A stretch of 6,443 nucleotides of DNA from an uncultured Bacteroidales bacterium (lineage in GTDB: Bacteria; Bacteroidota; Bacteroidia; Bacteroidales; Bacteroidaceae). A program made the position numbers and the translations under genes. Shown piece by piece: positions 1-6,443 of the stretch (position 1 is the stretch's first letter; every line of letters starts with the position of its first letter). The stretch is taken from contig CALBKR010000260.1 of NCBI GenBank assembly GCA_937896105.1, forward strand, positions 1 to 6,443, read 5' to 3'. The notes below the pieces were generated by a model. That model was not told the origin of the DNA. It was given only the letters and a program-made list of their open reading frames with translations, and did no database searches.

Positions 1-107
1 GTCAGTTCTTTCTGCTTATCCCAATCCTTGGAGTCAAACTGTGCCGATGAATTCAGACACGACATGGAGAAGATTGTCAATAATGCGATAATGTTTAGTT
101 TATTCAT
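1..107 (-). CDS. Exported protein of unknown function, N-terminal fragment
   Basis: The reading frame starts at the ATG at 105-107 and runs off the window after 35 codons, so only the N-terminus is visible. It begins MNKLNIIALLTIF, a short basic start followed by a hydrophobic core, which is a typical export signal. Cleavage could be by signal peptidase I after NSSA (next residues QFDSKDW). The SMSC just before could be a poor lipobox, because position -3 is Ser rather than Leu, so a lipoprotein is possible but less likely. The mature part seen (QFDSKDWDKQKEL) is charged and did not suggest a family. The ATG is preceded by an AT-rich leader without a Shine-Dalgarno site, which is normal in Bacteroidota. 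The gene lies 83 bases downstream of the large macroglobulin/Sel1 gene and probably has its own promoter. That a gene starts here is fairly sure; its function is unknown. Confidence 0.72.
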   Translation of the reverse strand, partial: MNKLNIIALLTIFSMSCLNSSAQFDSKDWDKQKEL

Positions 108-190
108 GATTAGTTAATGTGAAGTTTTTCAATGATTTTCAAAAATACACTATTTTCTCATAAATAATTATCTCTTGAAATTTATATTTG
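108..190. other. AT-rich intergenic gap, no terminator seen
   Basis: This 83-base gap between the stop of the large gene and the next start is clearly richer in A and T than the flanking genes. No GC-rich hairpin followed by a T-run was found on the minus strand, so there is no visible intrinsic terminator. Some read-through from the operon into the downstream exported-protein gene is therefore possible. A short direct repeat, TTGAAAA, occurs twice about 10 bases apart near the possible promoter; its significance is unknown. Confidence 0.6.
140..147 (-). promoter_or_regulatory. Possible Bacteroidota -7 promoter element
   Basis: On the minus strand this reads TATTTTTG, an exact match to the Bacteroidota -7 consensus TAnnTTTG. 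It ends 32 bases before the ATG of the exported-protein gene at 1-107, a plausible leader length. A clear -33 TTTG (or TTG) was not found at the expected distance; the sequence there is only AT-rich. In an AT-rich gap a match of this length can occur by chance, so the call is tentative. Confidence 0.4.
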
Positions 191-3100
191 TTACTCACTA
201 AAGAACCTGAACATGTTGTACCAATCAATCTTTTCCTTTGCTGTTTGGCTGCCGTGCTGCATTGCTGCGCGGTACCATCGGGCTGCCTTGTCGTCCTGGC
301 GCTTTGTGCCGCGTCCCTTTTCGTAGCAGTATGCTACCTTTTCCATTGCCTGCGGATGGTTGTTGTTGGCTGCGTGCAGATACCAGTTGAATGCTTTTTT
401 CTTGCTCTTCTTTACATAATATCCGCTTTCGTAGAACTGCGCGAGGCGGTACTGGGCATCGGCATTGCCGAGCTTTGCGGCGCGTATGTAGTAGTTTACT
501 GTGCTTTGCTTGCGCAGTCTGCGCTTGCTGAGGTGTAGCAGCGAGTCGGCCTTTGCCATCTCTTCGGCGATGATATAGAGCGAACGGGGTTCGTTGTTGG
601 CTGCAGCGAGGCGGTAGTATTCATAGGCAAGTGTGCTGTCCTTCGCCACGCCGCGGCCGGTGAGGTAGCAGTCGGCTACTGTGGCGAAAGCTTTGGAGAA
701 GCCTGCCTCGCCGGCTCTCCTGTAGAGCCCGAAGGCAATGCTGTCGTCTGGGGCGGTGCCGATACCGGCAAGGTAACAGGTGGCAAGGTTGTAGAGTGCC
801 CTGTCGTGTCCTGCATCGGCTGCACGTGCGAAGCGTTTGAAGGCTTCGATTGTGTCGCTCTCAACTCCGTATCCGTTCATATAACAGACTGCACTGTTGT
901 AGACGGCATCGGGATAGCCGAGTGCCGATGCTTCGTTGAACTTTTCAAATGCATCGTCGTACATCCCGTGGTTGAAGAGGTTGCGTCCCTCCTCGGTGCG
1001 CTTGAAGCAGAAGGCGAGCACATCGACATTGTGTATGCCCACGATTGGGCTCTCCTGTAGCAGTATGTTGCCGTTTGTGCTTCTTTTGCGGTCGGCGGTG
1101 CGCGTGGTGATGTTGTTGCTGCTGTGGTAGGTCCCGTCGGCATAGCCCTCGACATCCACTGCTATGCTTTGTGCCGAGCTGCTGTTGTAGAGCTCTACGG
1201 TGAGCTTGCCGTCGGTCGGGGTTATGTGTGGCGCCCACAGCAGTGTGCGGCGATAGTCGGCAGCTTTGGCATCGGGCTTGACGGTGCTGTAGTCGGGGGA
1301 GTAGAACTGCTTGCTCTCGGTGTAGCCATATACCATTGTGTAGCGTGTGCTGCTGCGTTGGGTAAGCAACGGGATTATCCCTTTGGCCTCGTCTTCGTCG
1401 GTGTTGGGAATGAAGCAGGCTACATAGTTGGGGATGGCATCGTGGGACATAGACTTTACTCTCTCGCCCAGTGTTATTGCATCGGGGGCATCGTCGACAC
1501 TACCGTTCCTGGCGTTGATGGCCATTTGGCCGAAGAAGCCTTCGTAGTAGTTGCCGTAGTCGATATTGCCCTTGTTCTTTCCTTTGACCTTGTATATGTG
1601 ACGGCCATTGCCGAACTGCTTGCGTGTGTTCTCGTCGGAGCGGATGACAATCTCCTTGAAGTTCATCATCTTTTGTATATCGATGCCCTTGATGTATTCG
1701 TTGTCGGGGGTGGGGATAGCCATTGAGCTGTATTCGCCATCGACAACCATTGACTGTATCCAGTAGCACCAGTTGAGGTTATGGCGCCAGAATGCGCTGC
1801 GCAGTATGTCGGCTGCTGTGAGTGTATTGTAATATGCAGGGTCCTTAATGCGGAAGCCGCCGTTGTCGTCGATGTGGAAACCGCTGCCGGCCTCTTGCTT
1901 GAAGCCAGAGAAACTGCTGATGTGGCTGCTCATCCCATTCGATGTGTATCCGCTTGGCATTACCCATAAATCAAGCCCGGAGAGGGTAGGCTGCGATGTC
2001 GTAATCTCGGGCATATTCATCCAGTTGCCTACATAATTGCTTGTGAAGCTCTGTTGCCACTCGTTGCCGTCGATATAGGGTGTCTTTTCGTTGCATAGGT
2101 AGGTGACATCCTGGGCATATTCCCACTCGTCGAGGAAATCGAAGCGCATCTCGCTGCGCGGCGGGCGGTAGTTGGCTTCACGTTTCTTGCGTGACACCAC
2201 ATCGACCTGCGAAATGAGATACTCGAATGGTCGTATCTTTATTATGCTGTCGCGCTGTTCTTTCTGTTGCTCTTGTGTGAGTGGCAGTCCTGTGTTGCGC
2301 TCCCAATAGTGGTAGAGACGCATCTCGGGTGAGAAATATCTGTCGAGGGCAAAGGAGAAGGTGCTGTCTTCGCTGTGGTATGACATACGTGGCCCGGTGA
2401 GCTTTGCAACACGCTTGCCTGTGAAATCGGGGGTGGTGAGCCTGAACTCGCCGTTGGCATCGCTCCTGAAACTATACTTGGTGAGGATGCTGTCGGTGTA
2501 TGTTATGTCGAACTTAAGGTTTACATTGGGCTTGTTGGTGACAATAATCCTGTCCAGCCTGCCAAAGCGTTTGTCGGGGCGTTTCTTTACGTAGCGTCCC
2601 TTTATTGTTATTCCGCGTTCGATAGGTTGCTCGAGCCGTGTGTCACGTGTGCTGAGCTTGCTCCAGTCGTATGATGTCCAGCCGTGGGTGAGCATTATGA
2701 GGTCGAGCTCGCGGTTACGGTTGGCATTCGCGGGGTCGAAGTAGCGTGCCGCGTCGGGGATGTAGCCTTTGAGTTCGGAACCCAAGAGCATATAGGTGTA
2801 GATGTTGTAGGTGTATGATGTCTGTTCGCGGTAGCCTGCATCACTCACCGAGAGTGAAAAACTGCCGCCGGTGATGGGCTTGCCGTCTTCGCGTCTGATA
2901 TCAAGTGTAATCTTCTCGTGTGGTGCCAATGCCAGGCGGTCGATGTTGCCGCCGTTACCTGTTACCTCGAGCCTGGCTGTCTCTCTGTCACTCTCCTGTG
3001 GAGTTTCGTGTGTGACAAAGAAGAGTCGCTCGGCAAGCGGTATGCTGTCGTTAACAAAGAGTACTGCGCGGTTGACGCCTTCGCTCAGGGTGTTGCAGTC

Positions 3101-4126
3101 TATGGCGAATAGTATGCTGCTGTCGCCGGAGTGGAAACGCTCATAGAAATATGTCTTTCCACGATGTATCACGGCGCATCCCATCTCTACATCGTAGGCA
3201 AGATTGTTGCTCGCAGTGATGCAGTAGGTGCCATCCTGAGCGGTGATACCAATGACGGCACCTTCATCCTCAATTTCTGGCAGGTTGAATGTCTTCTCTT
3301 TCTTGCCTTGCTTGAGGATGGCCTTGTACCTTACACCACTGCGTGGAGTGAAGCGGAATGTGCCTTTGCCAAGATGTTCGGGAGTTGATGTGAGCAAGGG
3401 CTCGCCGTCGGCTGTGATGGTTATCTCTTTGCTGCTGTTTATGCCGTCGCTGCCGAACACCTCATAAGCAACTGTGCTTTCAATGCCGTCGACAAGGTGT
3501 CCGCTTTCGGGGTAGAAATTGAGGGCACATTCGGGCAATGTGCTGTTTACCCACTCGACCTCACGGTCGAGACCTGTTATGCTGTCGTCCTCTTCAATGT
3601 CCACAAGGAATCCTCTGCGGCGGTCGAGCATATTCTTGAAATCCCAGTTGTCGGCGTTCACTTTGTCGAAGATGGGGAATACCCGGCTGAAAATGGCATC
3701 CTTGCCACGGTTGAGCATATAACGTGTGTAGGCGCGTACCTCGTAGTAGCCCGAAAGGAGCAACGGGTTGAGTTCAAACGCACCGTCGCAGCAGCCGTCG
3801 TCCTCTATCTTGTATTTGTTGGTCTGCACGACATAACCCTCGGGCGAGACGAGCTCAACATACAGCACGCGGCTCATAGTGGTTGGCTCGTCGTTGACAC
3901 CGCTCACCACATATGCCTTGAACCACATTGTCTCGCCAAGGTAGTAGGCGGTGTTGTCGAAATGCAGATAGGCGCGTTCTTCGGGGAAGAGACTCTGCTT
4001 GATGGCGGTGCGTATGATGATATTGTCGAGGCTGTTGCGTTGCGCGGAATCATTTTGGGGAGCCTGCGCAATGATGCCTTGAAGCAGTGCTGTTATGAGC
4101 AATAGTGTTATGCCTGTTCTTTTCAT
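191..4126 (-). CDS. Exported macroglobulin/plug-like protein with C-terminal Sel1 repeats
   Basis: A 1311-residue exported protein. Residues 1-20 are a signal peptide (MKRTGITLLL, cleavage likely after GIIA). Residues 48-155 look like a macroglobulin MG2-type beta domain, with the hallmark YLHFDNTAYYLGETMWFKAY. Residues 190-430 appear to be further beta-sandwich domains. Residues 450-490 carry a block (LKGYIPDAARYFDP, then LDLIMLTHGW) recalled as characteristic of large Bacteroidota proteins annotated as alpha-2-macroglobulin-like or plug-domain proteins. Residues 785-840 resemble a TonB-receptor plug (VVDGEYSS, then FKEIVIRSD), but no beta-barrel follows. Residues 928-1000 (FYSPDYSTV, DYRRTLLWAP) match the usual C-terminal domain of that family. 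Residues 1047-1296 are about seven Sel1-like repeats. The ATG is 10 bases after the M56 stop and is preceded by AAGAAGAG, so co-translation in one operon is likely. The sequence suggests export to the periplasm or outer surface; the ligand and biochemical role are unknown. Gene limits and family are fairly secure, function is not. Confidence 0.9.
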   Translation of the reverse strand: MKRTGITLLLITALLQGIIAQAPQNDSAQRNSLDNIIIRTAIKQSLFPEERAYLHFDNTAYYLGETMWFKAYVVSGVNDEPTTMSRVLYVELVSPEGYVVQTNKYKIEDDGCCDGAFELNPLLLSGYYEVRAYTRYMLNRGKDAIFSRVFPIFDKVNADNWDFKNMLDRRRGFLVDIEEDDSITGLDREVEWVNSTLPECALNFYPESGHLVDGIESTVAYEVFGSDGINSSKEITITADGEPLLTSTPEHLGKGTFRFTPRSGVRYKAILKQGKKEKTFNLPEIEDEGAVIGITAQDGTYCITASNNLAYDVEMGCAVIHRGKTYFYERFHSGDSSILFAIDCNTLSEGVNRAVLFVNDSIPLAERLFFVTHETPQESDRETARLEVTGNGGNIDRLALAPHEKITLDIRREDGKPITGGSFSLSVSDAGYREQTSYTYNIYTYMLLGSELKGYIPDAARYFDPANANRNRELDLIMLTHGWTSYDWSKLSTRDTRLEQPIERGITIKGRYVKKRPDKRFGRLDRIIVTNKPNVNLKFDITYTDSILTKYSFRSDANGEFRLTTPDFTGKRVAKLTGPRMSYHSEDSTFSFALDRYFSPEMRLYHYWERNTGLPLTQEQQKEQRDSIIKIRPFEYLISQVDVVSRKKREANYRPPRSEMRFDFLDEWEYAQDVTYLCNEKTPYIDGNEWQQSFTSNYVGNWMNMPEITTSQPTLSGLDLWVMPSGYTSNGMSSHISSFSGFKQEAGSGFHIDDNGGFRIKDPAYYNTLTAADILRSAFWRHNLNWCYWIQSMVVDGEYSSMAIPTPDNEYIKGIDIQKMMNFKEIVIRSDENTRKQFGNGRHIYKVKGKNKGNIDYGNYYEGFFGQMAINARNGSVDDAPDAITLGERVKSMSHDAIPNYVACFIPNTDEDEAKGIIPLLTQRSSTRYTMVYGYTESKQFYSPDYSTVKPDAKAADYRRTLLWAPHITPTDGKLTVELYNSSSAQSIAVDVEGYADGTYHSSNNITTRTADRKRSTNGNILLQESPIVGIHNVDVLAFCFKRTEEGRNLFNHGMYDDAFEKFNEASALGYPDAVYNSAVCYMNGYGVESDTIEAFKRFARAADAGHDRALYNLATCYLAGIGTAPDDSIAFGLYRRAGEAGFSKAFATVADCYLTGRGVAKDSTLAYEYYRLAAANNEPRSLYIIAEEMAKADSLLHLSKRRLRKQSTVNYYIRAAKLGNADAQYRLAQFYESGYYVKKSKKKAFNWYLHAANNNHPQAMEKVAYCYEKGRGTKRQDDKAARWYRAAMQHGSQTAKEKIDWYNMFRFFSE
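239..988 (-). other. Sel1-like repeat domain (about seven units) inside the large exported protein
   Basis: This encodes residues 1047-1296. Units start at residues 1047 (partial, 28 residues), 1075, 1111, 1147, 1183, 1225 and 1261. Five are exactly 36 residues, and the unit at 1183 is 42. The shared pattern is a first helix ending in CY or FY, a G-x-G turn (GYGV, GIGT, GRGV, GRGT), a second helix with an aromatic (AF..., WY, YY) followed by AA, and a closing Gly/Asn loop ending in Ala. Sel1 repeats are alpha/alpha solenoids that usually act as protein-protein scaffolds. The 1183 unit has lost its G-x-G and has a basic insert (SKRRLRK); the next unit carries KKSKKK. The repeats are diverged at DNA level, so this is not a recent tandem expansion. 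Confidence 0.88.
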
Positions 4127-4136
4127 ATCTCTTCTT
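4127..4136 (-). promoter_or_regulatory. Purine-rich ribosome binding region of the large gene
   Basis: The whole gap between the M56 stop codon and the ATG of the large gene reads AAGAAGAGAT on the minus strand. It is a weak Shine-Dalgarno-like purine tract ending a few bases before the ATG. It supports the chosen start and suggests coupled translation from the M56 gene. No such tract precedes the M56 start (gap CCCGATT). Confidence 0.5.
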
Positions 4137-5630
4137 TTATCTTATTGCTGTTGAGCCTACCATCATTGTGCGCTGTGCGAGGTTGCCGTGTATCGATGAT
4201 GCCGGGCCGTGGTGGTAGATAATATATGCGTCATATTCTGTCCTGCATCCGGTGTGCCACTGCCGTGTGGCTATGTGCCGTGTAGCGGCAGATGCTGCTG
4301 CGGCCTTTATGCGGCTGATGTCCCTTGGTGCAGTGACTGCAGGTGCTGTTATGTTGCAATTGCTTGTGACTATGTTGCTGGGGCGTCCGTCGATACCTGC
4401 CGTGAAGCGTACCCTGATGTCGCACTTGTGTATGCCGGTAGCCTTGAGTGCCTCGGCTGAATGTGAATTGTCGATATCTATGTATTCGTAGAAGGTGTCG
4501 TATCGCAGTTCGCTCTCATCGGTATCGGGAAACTCTATCTGTGCAACCCTGGCAGGGAGAGTTGTTGCCCTGTTGCTGTAGGGAATGGATGTGTACTGCC
4601 CGGCGGGAATGTGGCGAGGTGGGGTAGTCTTCTCTCTGTTTTCCTCACCTGCAACGGCTGGTGAAGGGGCGGTTATGCTCATTGTCTGCTGTGCGGTTGC
4701 TGCACTGTTTGCAATATAGACATATTCGGGTTGTGCAAATATCGCTGTGCAGGCTGCCGACATCGGCAACAGATATAGCCATTTTGCACAGTTGCTGCGG
4801 CTACTGCGTTTGCGTGCCATCATTGTTATGCGTCTGCGTACACTGCTGCGTCCGAAATTGTTTGCCAACGGGAACATCTTGCCCTGTGCGGCTTTCTTGA
4901 GAAGAAGCAACTGGTAGGCTCCTGCATCGCTGTGGTGCTCGAGCACATACTTGTCGGCTTCGTATTCGTGTATCTCCTTGATGTCGTCCGATAGCATATA
5001 TATAAAAGGATTGAACCATTGCAGGGTTTTTGCCAGTCCGATAAAGAGCATATCCCAAGAGTGGCGGTGGCGGATGTGTCCCTCCTCGTGCAACAGTATC
5101 TCATTGCCACATTCATTGTAGTCGTTCTGCGATATCACTATGTGGCTGAACCAACTGAATGGGGTCGTGTCGTTTGCGTGGCAGTGTATGGTCATTCCAT
5201 TACGCTTTTCGCGCCATATCGTGCCGCGTCTGATGGCCTGTCGTGTCCTTGCGATGCCTATTCCTTCCAAAAGCAAAGCAGTGCATAGCCCGATGAGGTA
5301 CAGAATGGCTGCATTCTCCCAGGTGAAGGGCTGCCATTTATCACTGCGCTCTTCTGTTTCTGAAGTGGCTGCAGCAGCGGCTTGTTGTGCTGCATTTGTC
5401 TCTGCGACTATTGTCGCTACCGGTTCGGTTGCATCGGCAACCTCTATTTCCTTCTCTATTGTGAAACGGACAGTGAAGAGTGGCAACATCGCCGACACAG
5501 CGACTATACCCAACAACATTCTGCGGTTGAGTGATGCGAATGTCTCCTTGCGCAACAGCAGCGTGAATGGGATGTAAAGCACTGCAAGGCACAATGCCCA
5601 CTTGAGTATATGTATCAGCAGAGTTGTCAT
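4137..5630 (-). CDS. M56 family (BlaR1/MecR1-like) membrane metallopeptidase with degenerate TonB_C-like C-terminus
   Basis: A 497-residue integral membrane zinc peptidase of the M56 family, the family of BlaR1 and MecR1, which cleave partners when a signal is sensed. Hydrophobic segments at about 1-26, 36-55, 106-126 and 281-299 fit the usual four-helix layout. The zinc site is HEEGH at 181-185, inside ILLHEEGHIRHRHSWDMLF. The third ligand is probably E222 in HEYEAD (221-226). The motif TPFSWFSHIVIS at 156-167 is also typical. After the last helix there is no penicillin-binding domain. Instead a Thr/Pro/Ala-rich linker (about 310-360) leads to a region (about 366-465) that reads as a degenerate TonB C-terminal domain: GIHKCDIRVRFTAGIDGRPS at 399-418, then RQWHTG at 456-461. 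The gene starts 7 bases after the TonB_C gene stop without a Shine-Dalgarno site, so translational coupling is likely. The target is unknown, and no BlaI/MecI repressor is visible. The family call is strong; the TonB_C-like part is moderate. Confidence 0.93.
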   Translation of the reverse strand: MTTLLIHILKWALCLAVLYIPFTLLLRKETFASLNRRMLLGIVAVSAMLPLFTVRFTIEKEIEVADATEPVATIVAETNAAQQAAAAATSETEERSDKWQPFTWENAAILYLIGLCTALLLEGIGIARTRQAIRRGTIWREKRNGMTIHCHANDTTPFSWFSHIVISQNDYNECGNEILLHEEGHIRHRHSWDMLFIGLAKTLQWFNPFIYMLSDDIKEIHEYEADKYVLEHHSDAGAYQLLLLKKAAQGKMFPLANNFGRSSVRRRITMMARKRSSRSNCAKWLYLLPMSAACTAIFAQPEYVYIANSAATAQQTMSITAPSPAVAGEENREKTTPPRHIPAGQYTSIPYSNRATTLPARVAQIEFPDTDESELRYDTFYEYIDIDNSHSAEALKATGIHKCDIRVRFTAGIDGRPSNIVTSNCNITAPAVTAPRDISRIKAAAASAATRHIATRQWHTGCRTEYDAYIIYHHGPASSIHGNLAQRTMMVGSTAIR

Positions 5631-5637
5631 AATCGGG

Positions 5638-6318
5638 TCATTTTATTTCTATTTGCATTGTGCAGAGTGTGCAGGCTATTCTGCAGTCCGGTCGGCCGGG
5701 TTGCCATCGGGGCATTTCCCTGAAGGCTTCGGTTACAGCCTTGGCTGTAATTCTCTCCATTTTATTCTTGTTGAGTGGCTTTGTGCTTTTGAGTCCTGAA
5801 ATGTCGTTATCCTTGATATGGATATCCGATGCATACCCGTCTGTTCCAATTGCGAACTCTACGGTGATGTGTCCGGTTATTCCGTTTCTCTTCAAGCGCT
5901 CATTCTCTTTAAGCCTGCTCACAACATATTCACGCAAGGCATCGCTCCCGCCGGGGAAATATGGTTCTGCATCTTTGCTGCTGATGTTTATTGCTATAAA
6001 CAGCTGTTCATTTGCAGGCAAAGAGCAATCGCCGTTTTCAATTGCCTCGATTATCGGTTTAGCACATCTCCTGATGGATTTGTGTATTGCTCTTACCTTC
6101 CGGTCATACTCATCGGTGTTGTTCCTTATACGCGCGGAATATATTGAGGTGTTGCTATTCGGTACTACTATCTCAAGGTTCTCTATCCGCGCCGGTTTCT
6201 TGAACGGCATCTGCACTATTATGCCGCCTATGTAGTCACATTCTATGGCTTTCCCATTGGCATCGGTTTCAACCTGCAGGAATGCGCAGCCTTCGAATCT
6301 ATATTCAAGAGCCTTTTG
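5638..6318 (-). CDS. TonB C-terminal-domain protein, 5'-truncated at a junction
   Basis: The frame is open from about 6336 to the TGA at 5638-5640. It has no ATG in the upstream part, and coding similarity starts only at about 6318, so the true N-terminus is missing. Two TonB_C-like units are visible. The first is incomplete: [20 protein letters not shown], at about 6312-6253. The second is nearly complete: [13 protein letters not shown], then [16 protein letters not shown], ending in MPRWQPGR. The order FPGG, G-x-V/I-x-V, DG, and PxWxPG is the usual Bacteroidota TonB_C pattern, which in TonB contacts outer-membrane receptors. In proteins next to or fused to M56 peptidases its role is not settled. 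The GTG at 6214-6216 and ATG at 6208-6210 would give about 190 residues, but both lie inside the first domain and are unlikely to be the native start. The gene sits 7 bases upstream of the M56 gene, so the two are one transcription unit. The missing 5' part probably encoded a signal peptide or anchor. Confidence 0.8.
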   Translation of the reverse strand, partial: QKALEYRFEGCAFLQVETDANGKAIECDYIGGIIVQMPFKKPARIENLEIVVPNSNTSIYSARIRNNTDEYDRKVRAIHKSIRRCAKPIIEAIENGDCSLPANEQLFIAINISSKDAEPYFPGGSDALREYVVSRLKENERLKRNGITGHITVEFAIGTDGYASDIHIKDNDISGLKSTKPLNKNKMERITAKAVTEAFREMPRWQPGRPDCRIACTLCTMQIEIK

Positions 6319-6443
6319 TATGTTTATTGTCAGGATCTATCAGAGAAACTGCTTCGCGTGAAGCCGCATCCGGCAGACACAGGAAAGTAATATCTGATTG
6401 ATTGATCATCTTGGCTCTTTCAGCCGGATCTTTTCTCAGTTCA
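6305..6443 (-). pseudogene. argC: Fragment of type 2 argC (N-acetyl-gamma-glutamyl-phosphate reductase)
   Basis: The frame enters from the window edge (first full codon at 6440-6442) and ends at the TGA at 6305-6307, giving 45 residues. It contains [14 protein letters not shown], then [16 protein letters not shown], then DPDNKHTK. The LCLPDxAxREAVxL block is a hallmark of the short (type 2) ArgC enzymes, which reduce N-acetylglutamyl phosphate with NADPH in arginine synthesis. In that family this block is followed by VIDASTAHR and later by the catalytic Cys. Here it is followed by GS and a stop, so the active-site half is missing. Bacteroides ArgC proteins I recall are type 1 with a different sequence here, while type 2 is common in Clostridia and Proteobacteria, so this piece may come from another lineage. 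The identification rests on recall of the motif, not on a search. Whether it is a real pseudogene or an assembly chimera cannot be told from the sequence. Confidence 0.75.
6311..6330. other. Junction between argC fragment and TonB_C gene
   Basis: On the minus strand, ArgC similarity holds through KHTK (last codon 6314-6316) and then fails. TonB_C-like similarity in another frame begins at about KALEYRF (from 6315 downward). The two frames overlap without any start codon or ribosome binding site between them. The bases at the join (ACATACAAAAGG) could be shared by both parents as microhomology. No inverted repeat, target-site duplication or transposase is visible here. Confidence 0.65.

Noticed and set aside
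108..190. Intrinsic terminator after the large gene
   Set aside because: Only short AT-only complementarity is present. There is no GC-rich stem with a following T-run.
1124..1726. 200-codon open frame on the plus strand
   Set aside because: It lies wholly antisense to the well-supported large exported protein gene. Its translation is rich in Val, Ala, Cys and Gly with no recognisable domain, as expected from the complementary strand of codon-biased coding DNA.
3497..4105. 202-codon open frame on the plus strand
   Set aside because: Antisense to the signal peptide and macroglobulin-like region of the large gene, with no motif, no plausible promoter and shadow-like composition.
4137..5630. 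Beta-lactam sensor (true BlaR1/MecR1)
   Set aside because: The M56 core is present, but no penicillin-binding domain follows the last helix and no beta-lactamase or BlaI/MecI gene is visible, so a resistance role is not supported.
6208..6216. GTG or ATG as the start of a complete 190-residue TonB_C protein
   Set aside because: TonB_C-like coding sequence continues in frame upstream to about 6318, so these codons are internal to the first domain. They may allow translation, but are unlikely to be the native start.
5660..6235. 191-codon open frame on the plus strand with hydrophobic stretches
   Set aside because: It is fully antisense to the TonB_C gene, whose minus-strand frame shows conserved motifs (FPGG, PRWQPG). 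The apparent membrane segments are a by-product of the complement.
6300..6340. Programmed frameshift joining the argC frame to the TonB_C frame
   Set aside because: The two frames overlap, but they belong to unrelated families and each is broken in mid-domain. A breakpoint explains this better than recoding.
1..6443. tRNA, rRNA, CRISPR array or insertion sequence
   Set aside because: No cloverleaf, rRNA-like stretch, regularly spaced repeat or transposase/inverted-repeat pair was seen. Nearly all of the window is protein coding.

Overview
The window looks like a Bacteroidales (gut Bacteroidota) chromosome segment. The evidence is a large secreted macroglobulin/plug-like protein of a kind known mainly from Bacteroidota, an M56 peptidase of the Bacteroidota type next to it, TonB C-terminal-like domains, weak or absent Shine-Dalgarno sites, and a TAnnTTTG-type -7 promoter element. 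All genes seen are on the minus strand, so transcription runs from high to low coordinates.

Layout in order of transcription. (1) 6443-6305 is a fragment of a type 2 argC (N-acetyl-gamma-glutamyl-phosphate reductase). It enters from the window edge and stops abruptly before its catalytic part. (2) At about 6311-6330 its homology breaks off and a different gene, in another frame, begins without a start codon. (3) 5638-6318 is a 5'-truncated gene with two TonB C-terminal-like domains, the first incomplete. (4) 4137-5630 encodes a 497-residue M56 (BlaR1/MecR1-like) membrane metallopeptidase whose sensor region is replaced by a linker and a degenerate TonB_C-like domain. (5) 191-4126 encodes a 1311-residue exported protein with a macroglobulin-like N-terminus, a plug-like middle and about seven Sel1-like repeats at the C-terminus. 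(6) 108-190 is an AT-rich intergenic gap with a plausible promoter. (7) 1-107 is the start of another exported protein that runs off the window.

The genes at 5638-6318, 4137-5630 and 191-4126 are separated by only 7 and 10 bases, so they are almost certainly one operon. A reasonable inference is an envelope module: a membrane peptidase, an exported TonB_C-domain partner, and a very large exported or surface protein. No BlaI/MecI-type repressor is visible, but the upstream side of the operon is cut off by the argC junction.

The two points most worth attention are the argC/TonB_C junction, which is either a chimeric assembly or a real recombination scar, and the fusion of Sel1 repeats to the macroglobulin/plug-like protein.
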